A stretch of DNA of 64,000 nt from Gilvimarinus gilvus (lineage in GTDB: Bacteria > Pseudomonadota > Gammaproteobacteria > Pseudomonadales > Cellvibrionaceae), in the NCBI RefSeq assembly GCF_030518155.1, contig NZ_JAULRU010000154.1, positions 1 through 64,000 of the forward strand, in the 5' to 3' direction. The notes under the pieces are model-generated. The model was given only the letters and a program-made list of their open reading frames with translations. It did no database searches and was not told where the DNA came from. Numbering within the stretch: the stretch's first letter is position 1; every line of letters begins with the position of its first letter. A program made the position numbers and the translations under genes. Positions 37,301-45,996 of this stretch are shown here, piece by piece.

Positions 37301-37635
37301 GAGAAGTGAGCGGTATCAGACGATGCAGCGAAGCGGTTTACGGTAATACCGGCGACGCGCTGAAGCGCCTCTGCAACTGATTTATCCGGGAACGAACCCA
37401 AATCTTTTGCCGTAATAGAATCAACAACGGTGGGGGCGTTACGCTTGATGTCTTGCGCTGATTCCAGGGACTGGCGCATCCCTTTAACAACGACTTCCTC
37501 AAGCATCATATCTTCGTCAGCTGCAACCGTTTCCGCTTCTTGAGCGGTAGCAACAACACTGGTCAATACGAGAAGGGAGGACGCAAGGCTAACCATACCG
37601 GTCTTTACACCCGGCTTACGAGTTCTAATTGTCAT
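34318..37635 (-). CDS. TonB-dependent receptor (Xanthomonas/Caulobacter carbohydrate type)
   Basis: 1105 residues from ATG 37635, where a signal peptide begins (T-G-M-V-S-L-A-S-S-L-L-V-L-T ... A-Q-A); 41 further upstream codons in frame have no signal or ribosome site. TonB-box-like E-E-V-V-V-K-G, a plug with S-I-T-A-K-D-L-G-S-F-P-D-K-S-V-A-E-A-L-Q-type block, then a large barrel ending M-Q-F. This length and plug pattern fit the subfamily importing plant oligosaccharides. It lies between xylA and the halogenases, so a xylan or xylo-oligosaccharide substrate is likely. A LacI-type operator and repeats lie upstream. Confidence 0.88.
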   Translation of the reverse strand: MTIRTRKPGVKTGMVSLASSLLVLTSVVATAQEAETVAADEDMMLEEVVVKGMRQSLESAQDIKRNAPTVVDSITAKDLGSFPDKSVAEALQRVAGITVNRFAASSDTAHFSAEPSGVVVRGLNQVRTEFNGRTSFSANSSRGLSWGDVSPELMAGVDTYKNQMAELIEGGIAGTVNMRTRLPFDQDGQMMALTINGNYGDLSEELTPEVSGLYSNRWETSAGEFGFLGNFAYSDVTTKTEGVQYFRMNRFRNIYGEDTLRYIPATVNMRENIYDRVRKGVALAMQYQNPSETVVLTTQYNRSEYDNAWEEYVVQVSPADLSFGESVFFEVEDAGGAPVPAPGAGDFVFDDQGLFQTGVMNSQIGWWGNDNAESAGFAANAAGQPMVNACYGWNGCEPATRGSDMTAATRSNNNQNMTQDFSVNLKWSISDSIRSNFDVQYVDSTVQNYDIEVGMGTYADVDLDISGELPSVNLLDPTNVNLSPGKWANPNNYRIHNIMDHVEDSSGDQLALKADFEFDIDNGWLESIKTGARWAERDQEVRWSGYNWQNVANTWTGDQAPYYNVDRTEPANGEGAQPDFNGYPSDFAETRLFGESSYHDINMNEFVFANMDTLQDQELMASTMSAQALGFSGGTGWDPICSNTGDRADEVAGTCYTPSEIVDIVETTSAAYIQFNFGGEHAELFGIPFSGNLGVRYVETDITSSGGIALPRLGDEFFFTIDDEGERVPDPTRTNLGCEIGAGPVDPDAPPPEVPNSMGCYLGDDDVAFMDGADQTSVAESNDETFLPSFNIKFDLTDELVLRFAASKAMARPDIGNLRNYVSVGSSMPDRNNADDPLWIKDGNGEITGANVRYNGGAQNPFLKPIKATQFDLALEYYFADVGSFTFTLFQKSFEDYIQFSTYNREFTNNGVTRTAEINGPVNGDGADIQGFEVAYQTFFDFLPEPFDGLGIQANYTYIENEGITNTNISNVGGEATTITGQAPDQISVDRLEGLSDNAFNIVGMYEKGPIAARLAYSWRDEFMVTAIDCCVAYPIWNEAYGALDGSIKYELTDNIDIRFQASNLLNEETVLKQQVTNVEDGGLLLPNARFQNDRRYTVGVQMQF

Positions 37636-38063
37636 AGCATGATCTCTTTTATATTTATTAAGTTCATGAGCTTTTTGTGGCTGTACTTTTCGCCGCTTGA
37701 TTATCACATCCCAATGGGCTTGGGATGTTAGCGATAACCTAAACGATCGAATCGTCACACATTCAAATAATGCGCGAAATGTGATGATTAGTCAAACACA
37801 CAAACTCCAAAGCTCGGCACTTCGTAACCGATTACAACAGGCGGATTTAAAAAAGGGCCGACCGCCCACCCATCAGAAACTGTGCCGATTACAACCAATT
37901 TTGGCGCCTAATTGATTCCTAGTCAAATAGACTATTAGGCTAAAACTCACACGACCCGATCAATTTTAACTATAAGTGAAAGTTTTACCAATAAAAGCAT
38001 CTAAGAGTTGAGATATTTATAACCAAAAAAATGTTAACGCTAACAGAGGGGGGAGGGAAATGC
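37636..38063. promoter_or_regulatory. Regulatory region upstream of the TonB receptor
   Basis: 428 bases without a gene, A+T-rich toward the right. It holds a direct repeat CCGATTACAAC (37828-37838 and 37885-37895), a small inverted repeat TAGTC/GACTA (37920-37934), TAGTCAAA twice (37789, 37920), an ACTATAAG half-site (37969-37976) resembling the right half of the xylose-regulon motif, and a LacI-type operator at 38032. Confidence 0.55.
38032..38045. promoter_or_regulatory. LacI-family-type operator TGTTAACGCTAACA
   Basis: Near-palindrome with the central CG typical of LacI-family operators (TGTTA-N4-TAACA). It sits about 400 bases upstream of the TonB receptor and 20 bases beyond the xylA terminator. 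No LacI gene is in the window, so the regulator would be encoded elsewhere. Confidence 0.55.
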
Positions 38064-38092
38064 AAAAAACCAGCCTAAGGCTGGTTTTTTTC
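38064..38092 (-). terminator. Rho-independent terminator of the xylB-epimerase-xylA operon
   Basis: AAAAAACCAGCC and GGCTGGTTTTTT flank a TAA loop; the structure has A-run and T-run on both sides, so it works in either direction. It lies 24 bases after the xylA stop. Confidence 0.9.
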
Positions 38093-38115
38093 TTTCGCGC
38101 CTAAACAATCGACAC

Positions 38116-39447
38116 TTAACGCACGTAACGGTTAATAATGTTTTCGTACAACTCCTGCTGACCACTGGTTTGTGCAGGCTCACCACCGGCATTACCGATC
38201 GCAGCGAGCGCTTCCAATGACAGCTCGCCTGCCTCAAATTTGGCGCCATCGCCGCCATCAAAGGTCGCGTAACGCTCTTTGCGCATCGCCTCAAGGGGTG
38301 ATTTCTGCAGGATGTCGTCAGCGATAACCAAAGCACGGGCAAAGACATCCATACCGCCAATATGACCGTGAAAGGTGTCAACCAGGTCAGTGGAGTTACG
38401 ACGACGCTTGGCATCGAAGTTAACACCACCGCCTGCCCATCCACCCGCGCGCAATACGACCAACATCATCTCAACGGTTTCGTTGATATTGTATGGGAAC
38501 TGATCGGTATCCCACTGGTTTTGATAGTCACCACGGTTGGCGTCAATGGAGCCCAGCATGCCAGCGTTAGCCGCCACCTGCATTTCATGGTCCATGGTAT
38601 GACTGGCCAAAGTTGCATGGTTGGTTTCAATGTTAAGCTTAAAATCTTTGTCCAGGCCATGGTGGCGCAAGAAACCAATTACCGTTTCGCTGTCGAAGTC
38701 GTACTGGTGCTTGGATGGCTCCATTGGCTTGGGCTCAATCAAGAAGCTACCGGTAAAGCCATTGGCACGACCGTAGTCACGAGCCATGGTCAAAAAGCGA
38801 GCCATATGCTCTTGTTCGCGACCGATGTCTGAGTTCAGCAAGCTCATGTAACCTTCACGGCCACCCCAGAACACGTAGTTTTCACCGCCAAGCGCAATGG
38901 TCGCGTCAATAGCGTCTTTCAATTGCGCGCCGGCGTAGGCAACTACATTAAAGTCTGGGTTCGTCGAGGCGCCATTCATAAAGCGTGGATTCGTGAACAG
39001 GTTAGAGGTGCCCCACAGCAACTTCATGCCAGAAGCGGCCTGTTTTTCTTTCGCCCACTCAACCCACTGCGCCAAACGAGCACTGGTTTCCGCGCGAGTG
39101 TCTGCCTCTTCAATCACGTCCACATCATGGAAGCAATAATACGGGGTACCCACCTTAGTGAAGAATTCGAACGCTGCGTCCAACTTCATGCGTGCACGAG
39201 TTTCAGAATCCTTACCTTCACTCCAGGGAAAATGGAATGGACCAGGGCCAAATGGATCGTGACCAGCGCCACAGAAGGTGTGCCAGTAACAGGTGGCAAA
39301 ACGCAGATGGTCTTTCATCGTTTTACCCGCTACGACGCGGTTTTCGTCATACCACTTAAACGCCAGTGGGTTGTCCGACTCTGGACCTTCATAGGCGATT
39401 TTCCCTACGCCCTTGAAATACTCTTTATCACCAATGAGTACGCTCAT
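38116..39447 (-). CDS. xylA: Xylose isomerase XylA
   Basis: 443 residues, class II length. Converts D-xylose to D-xylulose. Seen: C-F-H-D-V-D-V with the catalytic His, the metal-ligand block [14 protein letters not shown] and N-I-E-T-N-H-A-T-L. It is last of the operon xylB-epimerase-xylA, 66 bases after the epimerase gene, and ends before a strong terminator. Expression is likely set by the xylB promoter and its Nudix-regulator site. Confidence 0.97.
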   Translation of the reverse strand: MSVLIGDKEYFKGVGKIAYEGPESDNPLAFKWYDENRVVAGKTMKDHLRFATCYWHTFCGAGHDPFGPGPFHFPWSEGKDSETRARMKLDAAFEFFTKVGTPYYCFHDVDVIEEADTRAETSARLAQWVEWAKEKQAASGMKLLWGTSNLFTNPRFMNGASTNPDFNVVAYAGAQLKDAIDATIALGGENYVFWGGREGYMSLLNSDIGREQEHMARFLTMARDYGRANGFTGSFLIEPKPMEPSKHQYDFDSETVIGFLRHHGLDKDFKLNIETNHATLASHTMDHEMQVAANAGMLGSIDANRGDYQNQWDTDQFPYNINETVEMMLVVLRAGGWAGGGVNFDAKRRRNSTDLVDTFHGHIGGMDVFARALVIADDILQKSPLEAMRKERYATFDGGDGAKFEAGELSLEALAAIGNAGGEPAQTSGQQELYENIINRYVR

Positions 39448-39513
39448 AATTTTTCACCTTTAAAAACTGCAGCCACTGTTGAGTCACCGCTATTACAAAA
39501 TTAATTGCCGAAC

Positions 39514-40419
39514 CTATGGCTCGATCACCCGAACGCCATAGGCGCTACGAAACGTCTGGCCAGGCTTCAACCGAATCAAGCCATCACCAGTATTCAATGC
39601 ATCGATACCGCAACTCATAGGCTCAATCGCTAAAGATTGACGCTCAGGCGGCGTATACAGCTGCACAAAATTCATACCTTGTGGCCCACACCTCTGCCAC
39701 ACCTGCAGGCCGAAGCCCGCCTCATCACTAACATAGTCGACATCAGCCCGGGTAGCTTGCGAATCGAACTCAAAACATGTATCCAGATCAATTCCCACAA
39801 GACTCACGCTTTCACGAAAACGATCGTCCTTAAGCTTGCGCCCCGTCGGCAACAAGCGCTCATCGACTTCGCTGCGCTTGACCTCGGGTAACCGCAACCG
39901 ACACCGCTCCAAAGGCTGCCCCAGAGTGAAGTAAGGGTGCCAGCCGAATCCCACCGGAATGTCAACCACATCCGTATTGCGAACAGTAATCTCAACATCC
40001 AGGCTACCGTTCGCAGCCAAACGATACTCGATTTGAATCTGAGCCTTAAAAGGATAGCCTGCCGCAACACCTGCCAATTCATAATTGGCCAGCAGTGTAT
40101 CGGCGCCAAGAGTTACCTGGGCCGGCTCCCGATACAAAAATCCGTGCAGCGCGGTTTGCGTTGCGACTTCACTGACTGAAAACTGATACGAATGACCGTC
40201 GAAGTCATAGCGCCCATCACGCAAGCGATTGGGAAATGGAAACAATACCGCCCCACAAAACCGCGGGTTAGTTGCCAGCTCTTGCGCAGTCACGCCATCA
40301 ATCACTTCACGTAAACCGCGCGGCGTCGGCACCACCAAACTATTGAGCAAGCCGCCAAAATTTGGCTCAACGCTTAAGCTGGCAGCGCCGACGGTTAATG
40401 TTACCGAGTCAGTCAACAC
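39514..40419 (-). CDS. Aldose 1-epimerase family protein
   Basis: 301 residues from GTG 40419, five bases after the xylB stop; ATG 40458 with an AGCAGG upstream, overlapping xylB by 35 bases, is the alternative. Galactose-mutarotase fold: F-P-F-P-N-R-L-R-D-G-R-Y, H-G-F in T-A-L-H-G-F-L, G-F-G-W-H-P-Y-F with the catalytic-site His, and a late Q-L-Y-T-P-P-E-R-Q. It would interconvert alpha and beta xylose so that the isomerase receives the right anomer. Its place between xylB and xylA supports a xylose role. Confidence 0.88.
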   Translation of the reverse strand: MLTDSVTLTVGAASLSVEPNFGGLLNSLVVPTPRGLREVIDGVTAQELATNPRFCGAVLFPFPNRLRDGRYDFDGHSYQFSVSEVATQTALHGFLYREPAQVTLGADTLLANYELAGVAAGYPFKAQIQIEYRLAANGSLDVEITVRNTDVVDIPVGFGWHPYFTLGQPLERCRLRLPEVKRSEVDERLLPTGRKLKDDRFRESVSLVGIDLDTCFEFDSQATRADVDYVSDEAGFGLQVWQRCGPQGMNFVQLYTPPERQSLAIEPMSCGIDALNTGDGLIRLKPGQTFRSAYGVRVIEP

Positions 40420-40423
40420 GCTC

Positions 40424-41908
40424 TCAATCCAGTGCGGGCAGCATTTTTTGCCAGGCATGATAAGCCTGCTGATATTGCTCTGCGGCCGCCGCATTCGGCT
40501 CGATCACACCCAGCGGCTGCAGTCCCGCGAAAGCCTCCTTCGGTGACGAATAAAATCCACAGCCTAACGCCGCACCACGCGCCGCACCTGCCGCACCATC
40601 GGTATCATAAAGCTCAACCGCAGCCTGGGTCGTATTGGCAAAGGTTTGAGCGAAAACGTCACTCAAAAACATATTGCCCTTGGCCACCTTGATGACCTCA
40701 CAACTGCCGCCCAAGCTTTTGAGAACGTCAAAGCCTTGATTAAGAGCGAACACAATGCCCTCTTGCGCAGCGCGAACCATGTGACCCAAACCGTGCCGGT
40801 TAAAGTCGAGATTGCGAATATGTGCGCCCATATTGCGATTCTGGAAAATGCGCTCGGCGCCATTGCCAAACGGGTGGAAAATTAAGCCATCACTACCCAC
40901 CGGCACATCAGCGGCTAAGTTATTGAGCGTCGGGTAGCTGACCTCGCCCCCGGTTGCCAACATTTGTCGCAACCAAGAGTACAAGCGCCCGGTACCATTG
41001 ACGCAAACCAAAACACCATTGCGGCGATTGTGCTCAGTATCGGTGACGTGTACAAAAGTATTCACACGCGACTGATGATCGGCGACGTTTTTATCCGTTA
41101 CGCCATAAATCACACCAGAGGTGCCCGCCGTTGCCGCTACTTCACCTGCCTCAAGTACATTCAAACTGAAAGCGTTATTAGGCTGATCGCCACCGCGATA
41201 GGAAATTTTCACGCCCGCTGTTAAGCCCAACTCTGCTGCCGCCGCATCACTTACCTGGCACTGCTCACCAATGGTGGGAACAATATCCGGCAGCAAATCA
41301 GCATCCATTCCCCAATGCTGAAGCAACTCGGCGGCAGGCGCTCGCTTCTGGTAATCCCAGAAGGTGCCCTCGGACAATCCGGTAGCGGTTGTGTTGATCT
41401 CGCCCGACAACTTCATCGCTATATAATCACCGGGCAGCATGGCTTTGTGCACCTTGGCAAACACTTCCGGCCGATTCTCCTGCACCCAGCGCAGCTTGGC
41501 AGCCGTAAAATTACCCGGCGAATTGAGCAAGCGGTCGAAGCAGTAATCGGCACCCAGCGCCTCAAACGCGGCCTCCCCATACGGCACAGCGCGACTGTCA
41601 CACCAAATAATGGCCGGACGCAGTACCTGCTGCTGGGCATCCACCAGCACCAGACCATGCATCTGATAGGAAATTCCAATGGCTTCAACCTGCTTAAGGT
41701 CAACACCTTGCGCAGAAATTTTCTTCAAGCCCTCTTGCACACAGTGCCACCATGTTGCGGGATCCTGCTCGGCAAAGCCGGCCTCAGGGCTGTCGATGGC
41801 GAGCTCGGCCTCGGGATGTGAGACCGCCGCCAGAGTGCGGCCTGTCGCACCTTCTATAACCGAAAGTTTCGTTGATGAGCTACCTATATCGAGACCGAGA
41901 AATAACAT
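40424..41908 (-). CDS. xylB: Xylulokinase XylB (FGGY family)
   Basis: 494 residues. Phosphorylates D-xylulose to xylulose-5-phosphate. Seen: N-terminal phosphate loop L-D-I-G-S-S-S-T-K, the substrate block Q-M-H-G-L-V, I-I-W-C-D-S-R, the FGGY-like G-G-D-Q-P-N-N-A-F and C-terminal G-A-A-R-G-A-A-L-G. It is first gene of the xyl operon. A variant of the TATGGT-N7-ACYATA site lies 85 bases before its start and the strong copy 174 bases before it. Confidence 0.96.
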   Translation of the reverse strand: MLFLGLDIGSSSTKLSVIEGATGRTLAAVSHPEAELAIDSPEAGFAEQDPATWWHCVQEGLKKISAQGVDLKQVEAIGISYQMHGLVLVDAQQQVLRPAIIWCDSRAVPYGEAAFEALGADYCFDRLLNSPGNFTAAKLRWVQENRPEVFAKVHKAMLPGDYIAMKLSGEINTTATGLSEGTFWDYQKRAPAAELLQHWGMDADLLPDIVPTIGEQCQVSDAAAAELGLTAGVKISYRGGDQPNNAFSLNVLEAGEVAATAGTSGVIYGVTDKNVADHQSRVNTFVHVTDTEHNRRNGVLVCVNGTGRLYSWLRQMLATGGEVSYPTLNNLAADVPVGSDGLIFHPFGNGAERIFQNRNMGAHIRNLDFNRHGLGHMVRAAQEGIVFALNQGFDVLKSLGGSCEVIKVAKGNMFLSDVFAQTFANTTQAAVELYDTDGAAGAARGAALGCGFYSSPKEAFAGLQPLGVIEPNAAAAEQYQQAYHAWQKMLPALD

Positions 41909-41992
41909 GGCTATCCAAATCTAATTATGTTGTTTTGCGCCCAACGCCCGCACAGCGGACCCATTAGCGCCGAGATTCTGCGAAGTATACTC

Positions 41993-42014
41993 TTATTGTC
42001 CTTTTGACCACAAG
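41993..42014. promoter_or_regulatory. Weak copy of the xylose-regulon operator, xylB side
   Basis: A 22-base site with halves TTATTGTC and GACCACAAG, diverged from TATGGT-N7-ACYATA but with the same spacing. It is 85 bases upstream of the xylB start, the same distance at which the better copies precede their own genes. Confidence 0.5.
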
Positions 42015-42081
42015 ACTTTTTCGCTTGAATTTTGAACCGATTTCATACAAATTAGCTTGCCTGCGGCAAGGCCACCTATAA

Positions 42082-42100
42082 TATGGTATATTTGACCATA
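42082..42100. promoter_or_regulatory. Xylose-regulon operator TATGGT-N7-ACCATA
   Basis: Perfect inverted repeat with 6-base arms (42082-42087, 42095-42100), 80 bases before the Nudix regulator start in the divergent region with xylB. Matching sites occur before the GH115 gene and the mannonate dehydratase. It is probably the autoregulatory site of the Nudix regulator. Confidence 0.7.
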
Positions 42101-42179
42101 ATTATTCAAATATAAATTATTAATTATATTTAACGCCACCCTTTGTTGCGCTAACCCATACTAATCGCCGGAAATAAAC

Positions 42180-42911
42180 GTGTCGGAAAACTCTTTATCT
42201 TCTTTTAGCAGTCATGTTGACCCTGCCACCACACCAGACAACGTGATTAAGGCTCTGTCTATCGACAACCTGATTTTTGGGCTAGACCACGGCCAGCTCG
42301 ATATTTTGCTTATCAAGCACCGCGAGGGCATAAGCGCCGGCCGCTGGGCCTTACCCGGGGGCTGGATTCGCTACGATGAAAACCTGCGGGATGCCGCCAG
42401 CCGCCACTTGCTGGAGCTGACTGGGGTATCAGATCTGTACCTGGAACAACTGAAAACCTTTGGGCGGGTAGACCGCTTCCCAAATGAGCGCGTAGTCACG
42501 GTTTCCTATTACGCCTTGGTCAGCGCCGAAGATTATGATCTGGCGGCTGGCCACAATGCCGCTGACGCTTGCTGGTTTAATGTACGCGCGCTGCCAGAAC
42601 TGATATACGACCACGCTGAAATCATTCAATACGGTATCGAGCAACTTCAGCAAAATGTGCGCCGACGCCCGATTGGATTCAACTTACTGCCAGAGAAATT
42701 TACCTTATTGCAGTTACAGGAACTGTACGAGTCCATACTCGGCACCAAACTCGACAAACCCAACTTTCGCCGAAAAATCATGAAGATGGGCTTACTTGCG
42801 AGCTGTGATGAGAAGCAAACCGGCGTCGCGCATCGCGCCGCCAAGCTGTATCGATTTGATGAACAAGCCTATAACACCCTAATGGAAAAAGGCTTTTCCT
42901 TCGAAATTTAA
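42180..42911 (+). CDS. Nudix-fold transcriptional regulator (NrtR/AraR-like) of xylose genes
   Basis: 243 residues, GTG start at 42180. N-terminal Nudix fold (about 25-150) with G-W-I-R-Y-D-E-N-L-R-D-A-A-S-R-H-L at the Nudix box: the canonical R-E is R-H and the E-E pair is E-L, so hydrolase activity is probably lost and the domain senses a ligand. C-terminal winged helix (about 165-240; F-T-L-L-Q-L-Q-E-L-Y-E, N-F-R-R-K-I-M-K-M) as in NrtR. In related bacteria such proteins control pentose genes. It is divergent from xylB with operators between; the effector is probably a xylose pathway intermediate (inference). Confidence 0.88.
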   Translation: MSENSLSSFSSHVDPATTPDNVIKALSIDNLIFGLDHGQLDILLIKHREGISAGRWALPGGWIRYDENLRDAASRHLLELTGVSDLYLEQLKTFGRVDRFPNERVVTVSYYALVSAEDYDLAAGHNAADACWFNVRALPELIYDHAEIIQYGIEQLQQNVRRRPIGFNLLPEKFTLLQLQELYESILGTKLDKPNFRRKIMKMGLLASCDEKQTGVAHRAAKLYRFDEQAYNTLMEKGFSFEI

Positions 42912-42968
42912 AGCCCTACACGGCAATAACGCCAGAAAAACTCCACCCACTCGCGTCCCTCCCCCAGG

Positions 42969-42982
42969 GCTTGTATACAAGC
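42969..42982. promoter_or_regulatory. 14-base palindrome GCTTGTATACAAGC before the GH115 gene
   Basis: Exact palindrome; the core TTGTATACAA is the kind of site bound by GntR-family regulators, including those for sugar acids. It lies 30 bases left of the regulon operator and may add a second input to alpha-glucuronidase control. The regulator is not in the window. Confidence 0.4.
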
Positions 42983-42998
42983 TCGTTTTCGTCTATCT

Positions 42999-43017
42999 TA
43001 TGGTTTATGTGACTATA
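42999..43017. promoter_or_regulatory. Xylose-regulon operator TATGGT-N7-ACTATA before GH115
   Basis: Arms at 42999-43004 and 43012-43017, flanked by T and AAG exactly as in the site before the mannonate dehydratase. It is 80 bases upstream of the alpha-glucuronidase start. Confidence 0.68.
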
Positions 43018-43096
43018 AGAATGTGCTGAGACTTTGCTCGCTTCCGCTTTTTGCTATGCCGGTGAACGGTGAATTCAACTTTATACAGTTTGGGCT

Positions 43097-45967
43097 ATGA
43101 AATTAATCAAGAAATTATCGCTACTATCGAGTTTTTTATTGACGCTAAGCTCTGCCAATATTGTTTTGGCGTTGGGCAACGCGCCGTTTGTTACCGACAC
43201 ACACTCTACCAATGCGTTTCATTTGGTACACGCAGGCAAAACGGCAACGTTACTGCACCACTCGTCAGCCGATCCCGCGGTGACGATTGCACTGACAAAT
43301 CTGCAACAAGATATAGCTCGAGTCAGTGGTGCGCAGCCGCTAATGTCAACGCACCTTAACGACGCAGCTAAACATGTCGTTATAGCCGGCCAAATCGGCC
43401 ACAACCCTCTGATCGATCAGCTCATTGCCGAGGGCAAGCTCAAGGTCAACGCCATCGCTCAGCGCTGGGAAGGCTACGTTCTGCAAACGATAGATCAACC
43501 GACCAGCAACGTTGATAAAGCACTGGTAATTGCAGGCAGCGACCGCCGCGGCGTCGCCTATGGGATTTATGAAGTTAGTGAACAAATTGGTGTGTCACCT
43601 TGGTATTGGTGGGCGGATGTACCCGTCAAACAACGTGAAAATCTATATGTGGAAGGTGATCTGCATTTTTCTGATTACCCAGAGGTAAAATACCGCGGAA
43701 TTTTTCTCAATGATGAAGCCCCGGCTTTAACCGGCTGGGCCACAGAAAAATTCGGGGGCTACAACCACCAATTTTACGAGAAAGTCTTCGAGCTATTAAC
43801 TCGGCTAAAAGCCAACTATCTTTGGCCCGCGATGTGGAACAACGCCTTCAACGATGACGACCCGCTGAACATGGTGCGCGCTCACGAATACGGGATTTTT
43901 ATGGGTACATCGCACCACGAACCCATGATGCGCGCCGATAAAGAGTGGAATCGCTACGGCGAAGGCCCTTGGGATTATGCCCGCAACCCAGACAAGCTGT
44001 TTGATTTTTGGGTTGAAGGCGCCAAACGCAACAAGCCTTATGATTCCATTTACACCTTGGGGATGCGCGGCCAGGCCGACACCCCAATGAGCGATGAACA
44101 AAATATTGGGTTACTGGAAAAAATCGTTGCAGATCAGCGGGAAATACTGCTCGACGTTTTCAGTGACCGCGACATCACCGACGTACCGCAGGTTTGGGCT
44201 CTGTATAAAGAAGTTCAGGGGTACTACGAAGACGGCATGCGAGTTCCCGATGACGTCACCCTGCTCTGGGCTGACGACAACTGGGGTAATATCCGACGCC
44301 TGCCAACACCGGACGAGCGCACACGCAGCGGCGGTGCTGGCGTTTACTACCACTTCGATTACGTAGGCGGCCCGCGCTCTTATCGCTGGACGAATGTAAC
44401 GCCCATTGCCAAAATCTGGGAGCAGATGAATCTGGCCGACGCCTTTGACGCCAAGAAAATCTGGATCGTCAATGTTGGCGATTTAAAGCCGCAAGAATTC
44501 CCGATGGAATTTTTCCTGCGTATGGCATGGCAACCGTCTGATTGGCCCCAACAGCGCCTGCAAGAGTTCGGAAGATTATGGGCCGAGCGCGAATTTGGTG
44601 AACAACATGCTGAGCACATTGAGCAGCTGATATCGGGCTACACACGCCACAATGGTCGCCGCAAGCCGGAGCTAATGGGGCCCGACACCTATAGCCAGCT
44701 CAACTATCGCGAAGCGGATCGCATTAGCTCGGAACTCACAGGGCTAGTCGAATCAGCTGAGGCGCTGTACGCGGCATTGCCCAAGGAGTATCAAAGTGTC
44801 TTTTTTCAGTTGGTGCTGCACCCGGTAAAGGCCACTTACCAAATTAACGAACTGTACAACAGCGTCGCCAAGAACCGGCTATACGCACACCAAGGGCGAG
44901 CAAATACGAACGACTTCGCCCAACGTGCTAAAGATTTATTCAATGCCGACGCAGAGCTCAGCGAACAGTACCACACCATTAACGATGGCAAGTGGAATCA
45001 TCTGATGTCACAAACGCGCATTGGTTACACCCACTGGAACAATCCACCCGCCAACACCATGCCCGTAACGTATCACTATCAACCCCACAATCAACCTGAC
45101 ATGGGCGTAGCCGCGGAAGGTCAAGCTGTGGCGTGGCCAAATACAGGCGAGCTGCAGCTGCCTGAGTTCTCACCCTACGGAGAAACCAGTCACTATATTG
45201 ATATTTATAACCGCGGCACCAAGCCCTTTGAATACTCCGCTGTAGCCGCCGCCCCCTGGATCAGCCTTAGCCACACCGCCGGTGAGGTAAGAACACAACA
45301 GCGCATTTTTGTCAGCGTTGACTGGAGCCAAGCGCCAGCCGGTGCTTTCAACAGTCATGTATTCATTAAAGGTACCGGCTGGGGAGGAGCACGCGTGCAG
45401 GTGAAGGGCTTTCTTCCTACCGAAAAGACCCGAGCCAAGGTTACAGGGTTTGTTGAACACAATGGCTATATATCGATTGAAGCGCCCAATTTCAGCAAAC
45501 GAAAAGGTGCGGCTGACGCAAACTGGGAAAAAATTGCGGGCCATGGTCGCACACAAGGCTCCATCACCGTGCTTCCAGTTACTGACAATAGCTACAGCGA
45601 TTTAAAGCAAGCCCCCTGGGTCGAATACGACATCTTTGTTTTTTCTACGGGCGATATCGAACTTACCGCCTTATTTGCGCCAAGCCTGGAAATAACACCG
45701 GGCAAGAAACTGCGCTATGCAGTAGCTATAAATGAAAATGCCCCTCAGGTTATTGAACTGTTAGCTGACAGCTCGCACAGGGCCTGGCAAGAGGGCGTGC
45801 GCAACGGCGTCAGGTCAAGCGTTAGTACACATAACGTCGCAAGGCCAGGCGCGCATAAATTACGGGTATACGCCATTGACCCGGGTGTTACCCTGCAAAA
45901 ATTGGTACTGGATTTGGGTGGACTGAAAGAGAGCTATCTCGGACCGCCACAAAGCCATTTTCAGTAG
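43097..45967 (+). CDS. GH115 xylan alpha-glucuronidase
   Basis: 956 residues, normal for GH115. A signal peptide ends near residue 26 (S-S-A-N-I-V-L-A), so the enzyme is periplasmic or secreted. GH115 enzymes release (4-O-methyl)glucuronic acid from internal xylose units of xylan. Conserved blocks: G-I-F-L-N-D-E-A-P-A-L-T-G-W, R-L-K-A-N-Y-L-W-P-A-M-W-N-N, G-T-S-H-H-E-P-M-M-R, L-L-W-A-D-D-N-W-G-N-I-R-R-L-P and the C-terminal beta domain. It is preceded by a regulon operator and a GntR-like palindrome and followed by a strong terminator, so it is monocistronic. Confidence 0.95.
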   Translation: MKLIKKLSLLSSFLLTLSSANIVLALGNAPFVTDTHSTNAFHLVHAGKTATLLHHSSADPAVTIALTNLQQDIARVSGAQPLMSTHLNDAAKHVVIAGQIGHNPLIDQLIAEGKLKVNAIAQRWEGYVLQTIDQPTSNVDKALVIAGSDRRGVAYGIYEVSEQIGVSPWYWWADVPVKQRENLYVEGDLHFSDYPEVKYRGIFLNDEAPALTGWATEKFGGYNHQFYEKVFELLTRLKANYLWPAMWNNAFNDDDPLNMVRAHEYGIFMGTSHHEPMMRADKEWNRYGEGPWDYARNPDKLFDFWVEGAKRNKPYDSIYTLGMRGQADTPMSDEQNIGLLEKIVADQREILLDVFSDRDITDVPQVWALYKEVQGYYEDGMRVPDDVTLLWADDNWGNIRRLPTPDERTRSGGAGVYYHFDYVGGPRSYRWTNVTPIAKIWEQMNLADAFDAKKIWIVNVGDLKPQEFPMEFFLRMAWQPSDWPQQRLQEFGRLWAEREFGEQHAEHIEQLISGYTRHNGRRKPELMGPDTYSQLNYREADRISSELTGLVESAEALYAALPKEYQSVFFQLVLHPVKATYQINELYNSVAKNRLYAHQGRANTNDFAQRAKDLFNADAELSEQYHTINDGKWNHLMSQTRIGYTHWNNPPANTMPVTYHYQPHNQPDMGVAAEGQAVAWPNTGELQLPEFSPYGETSHYIDIYNRGTKPFEYSAVAAAPWISLSHTAGEVRTQQRIFVSVDWSQAPAGAFNSHVFIKGTGWGGARVQVKGFLPTEKTRAKVTGFVEHNGYISIEAPNFSKRKGAADANWEKIAGHGRTQGSITVLPVTDNSYSDLKQAPWVEYDIFVFSTGDIELTALFAPSLEITPGKKLRYAVAINENAPQVIELLADSSHRAWQEGVRNGVRSSVSTHNVARPGAHKLRVYAIDPGVTLQKLVLDLGGLKESYLGPPQSHFQ

Positions 45968-45996
45968 CAAGACCTGGAGCAACCTCAGGAAGCTTT

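Noticed and set aside
37636-37758. 41-residue N-terminal extension of the large TonB receptor
   Set aside because: No ribosome site and no signal sequence; the signal peptide begins after ATG 37635.
37750-37800. Crp site around TGTGATGATTAGTCAAA
   Set aside because: Only the left half of TGTGA-N6-TCACA is matched.
37969-37976. ACTATAAG as a Nudix-type operator for the large TonB receptor
   Set aside because: Only the right half matches; the left arm is absent at the required spacing.
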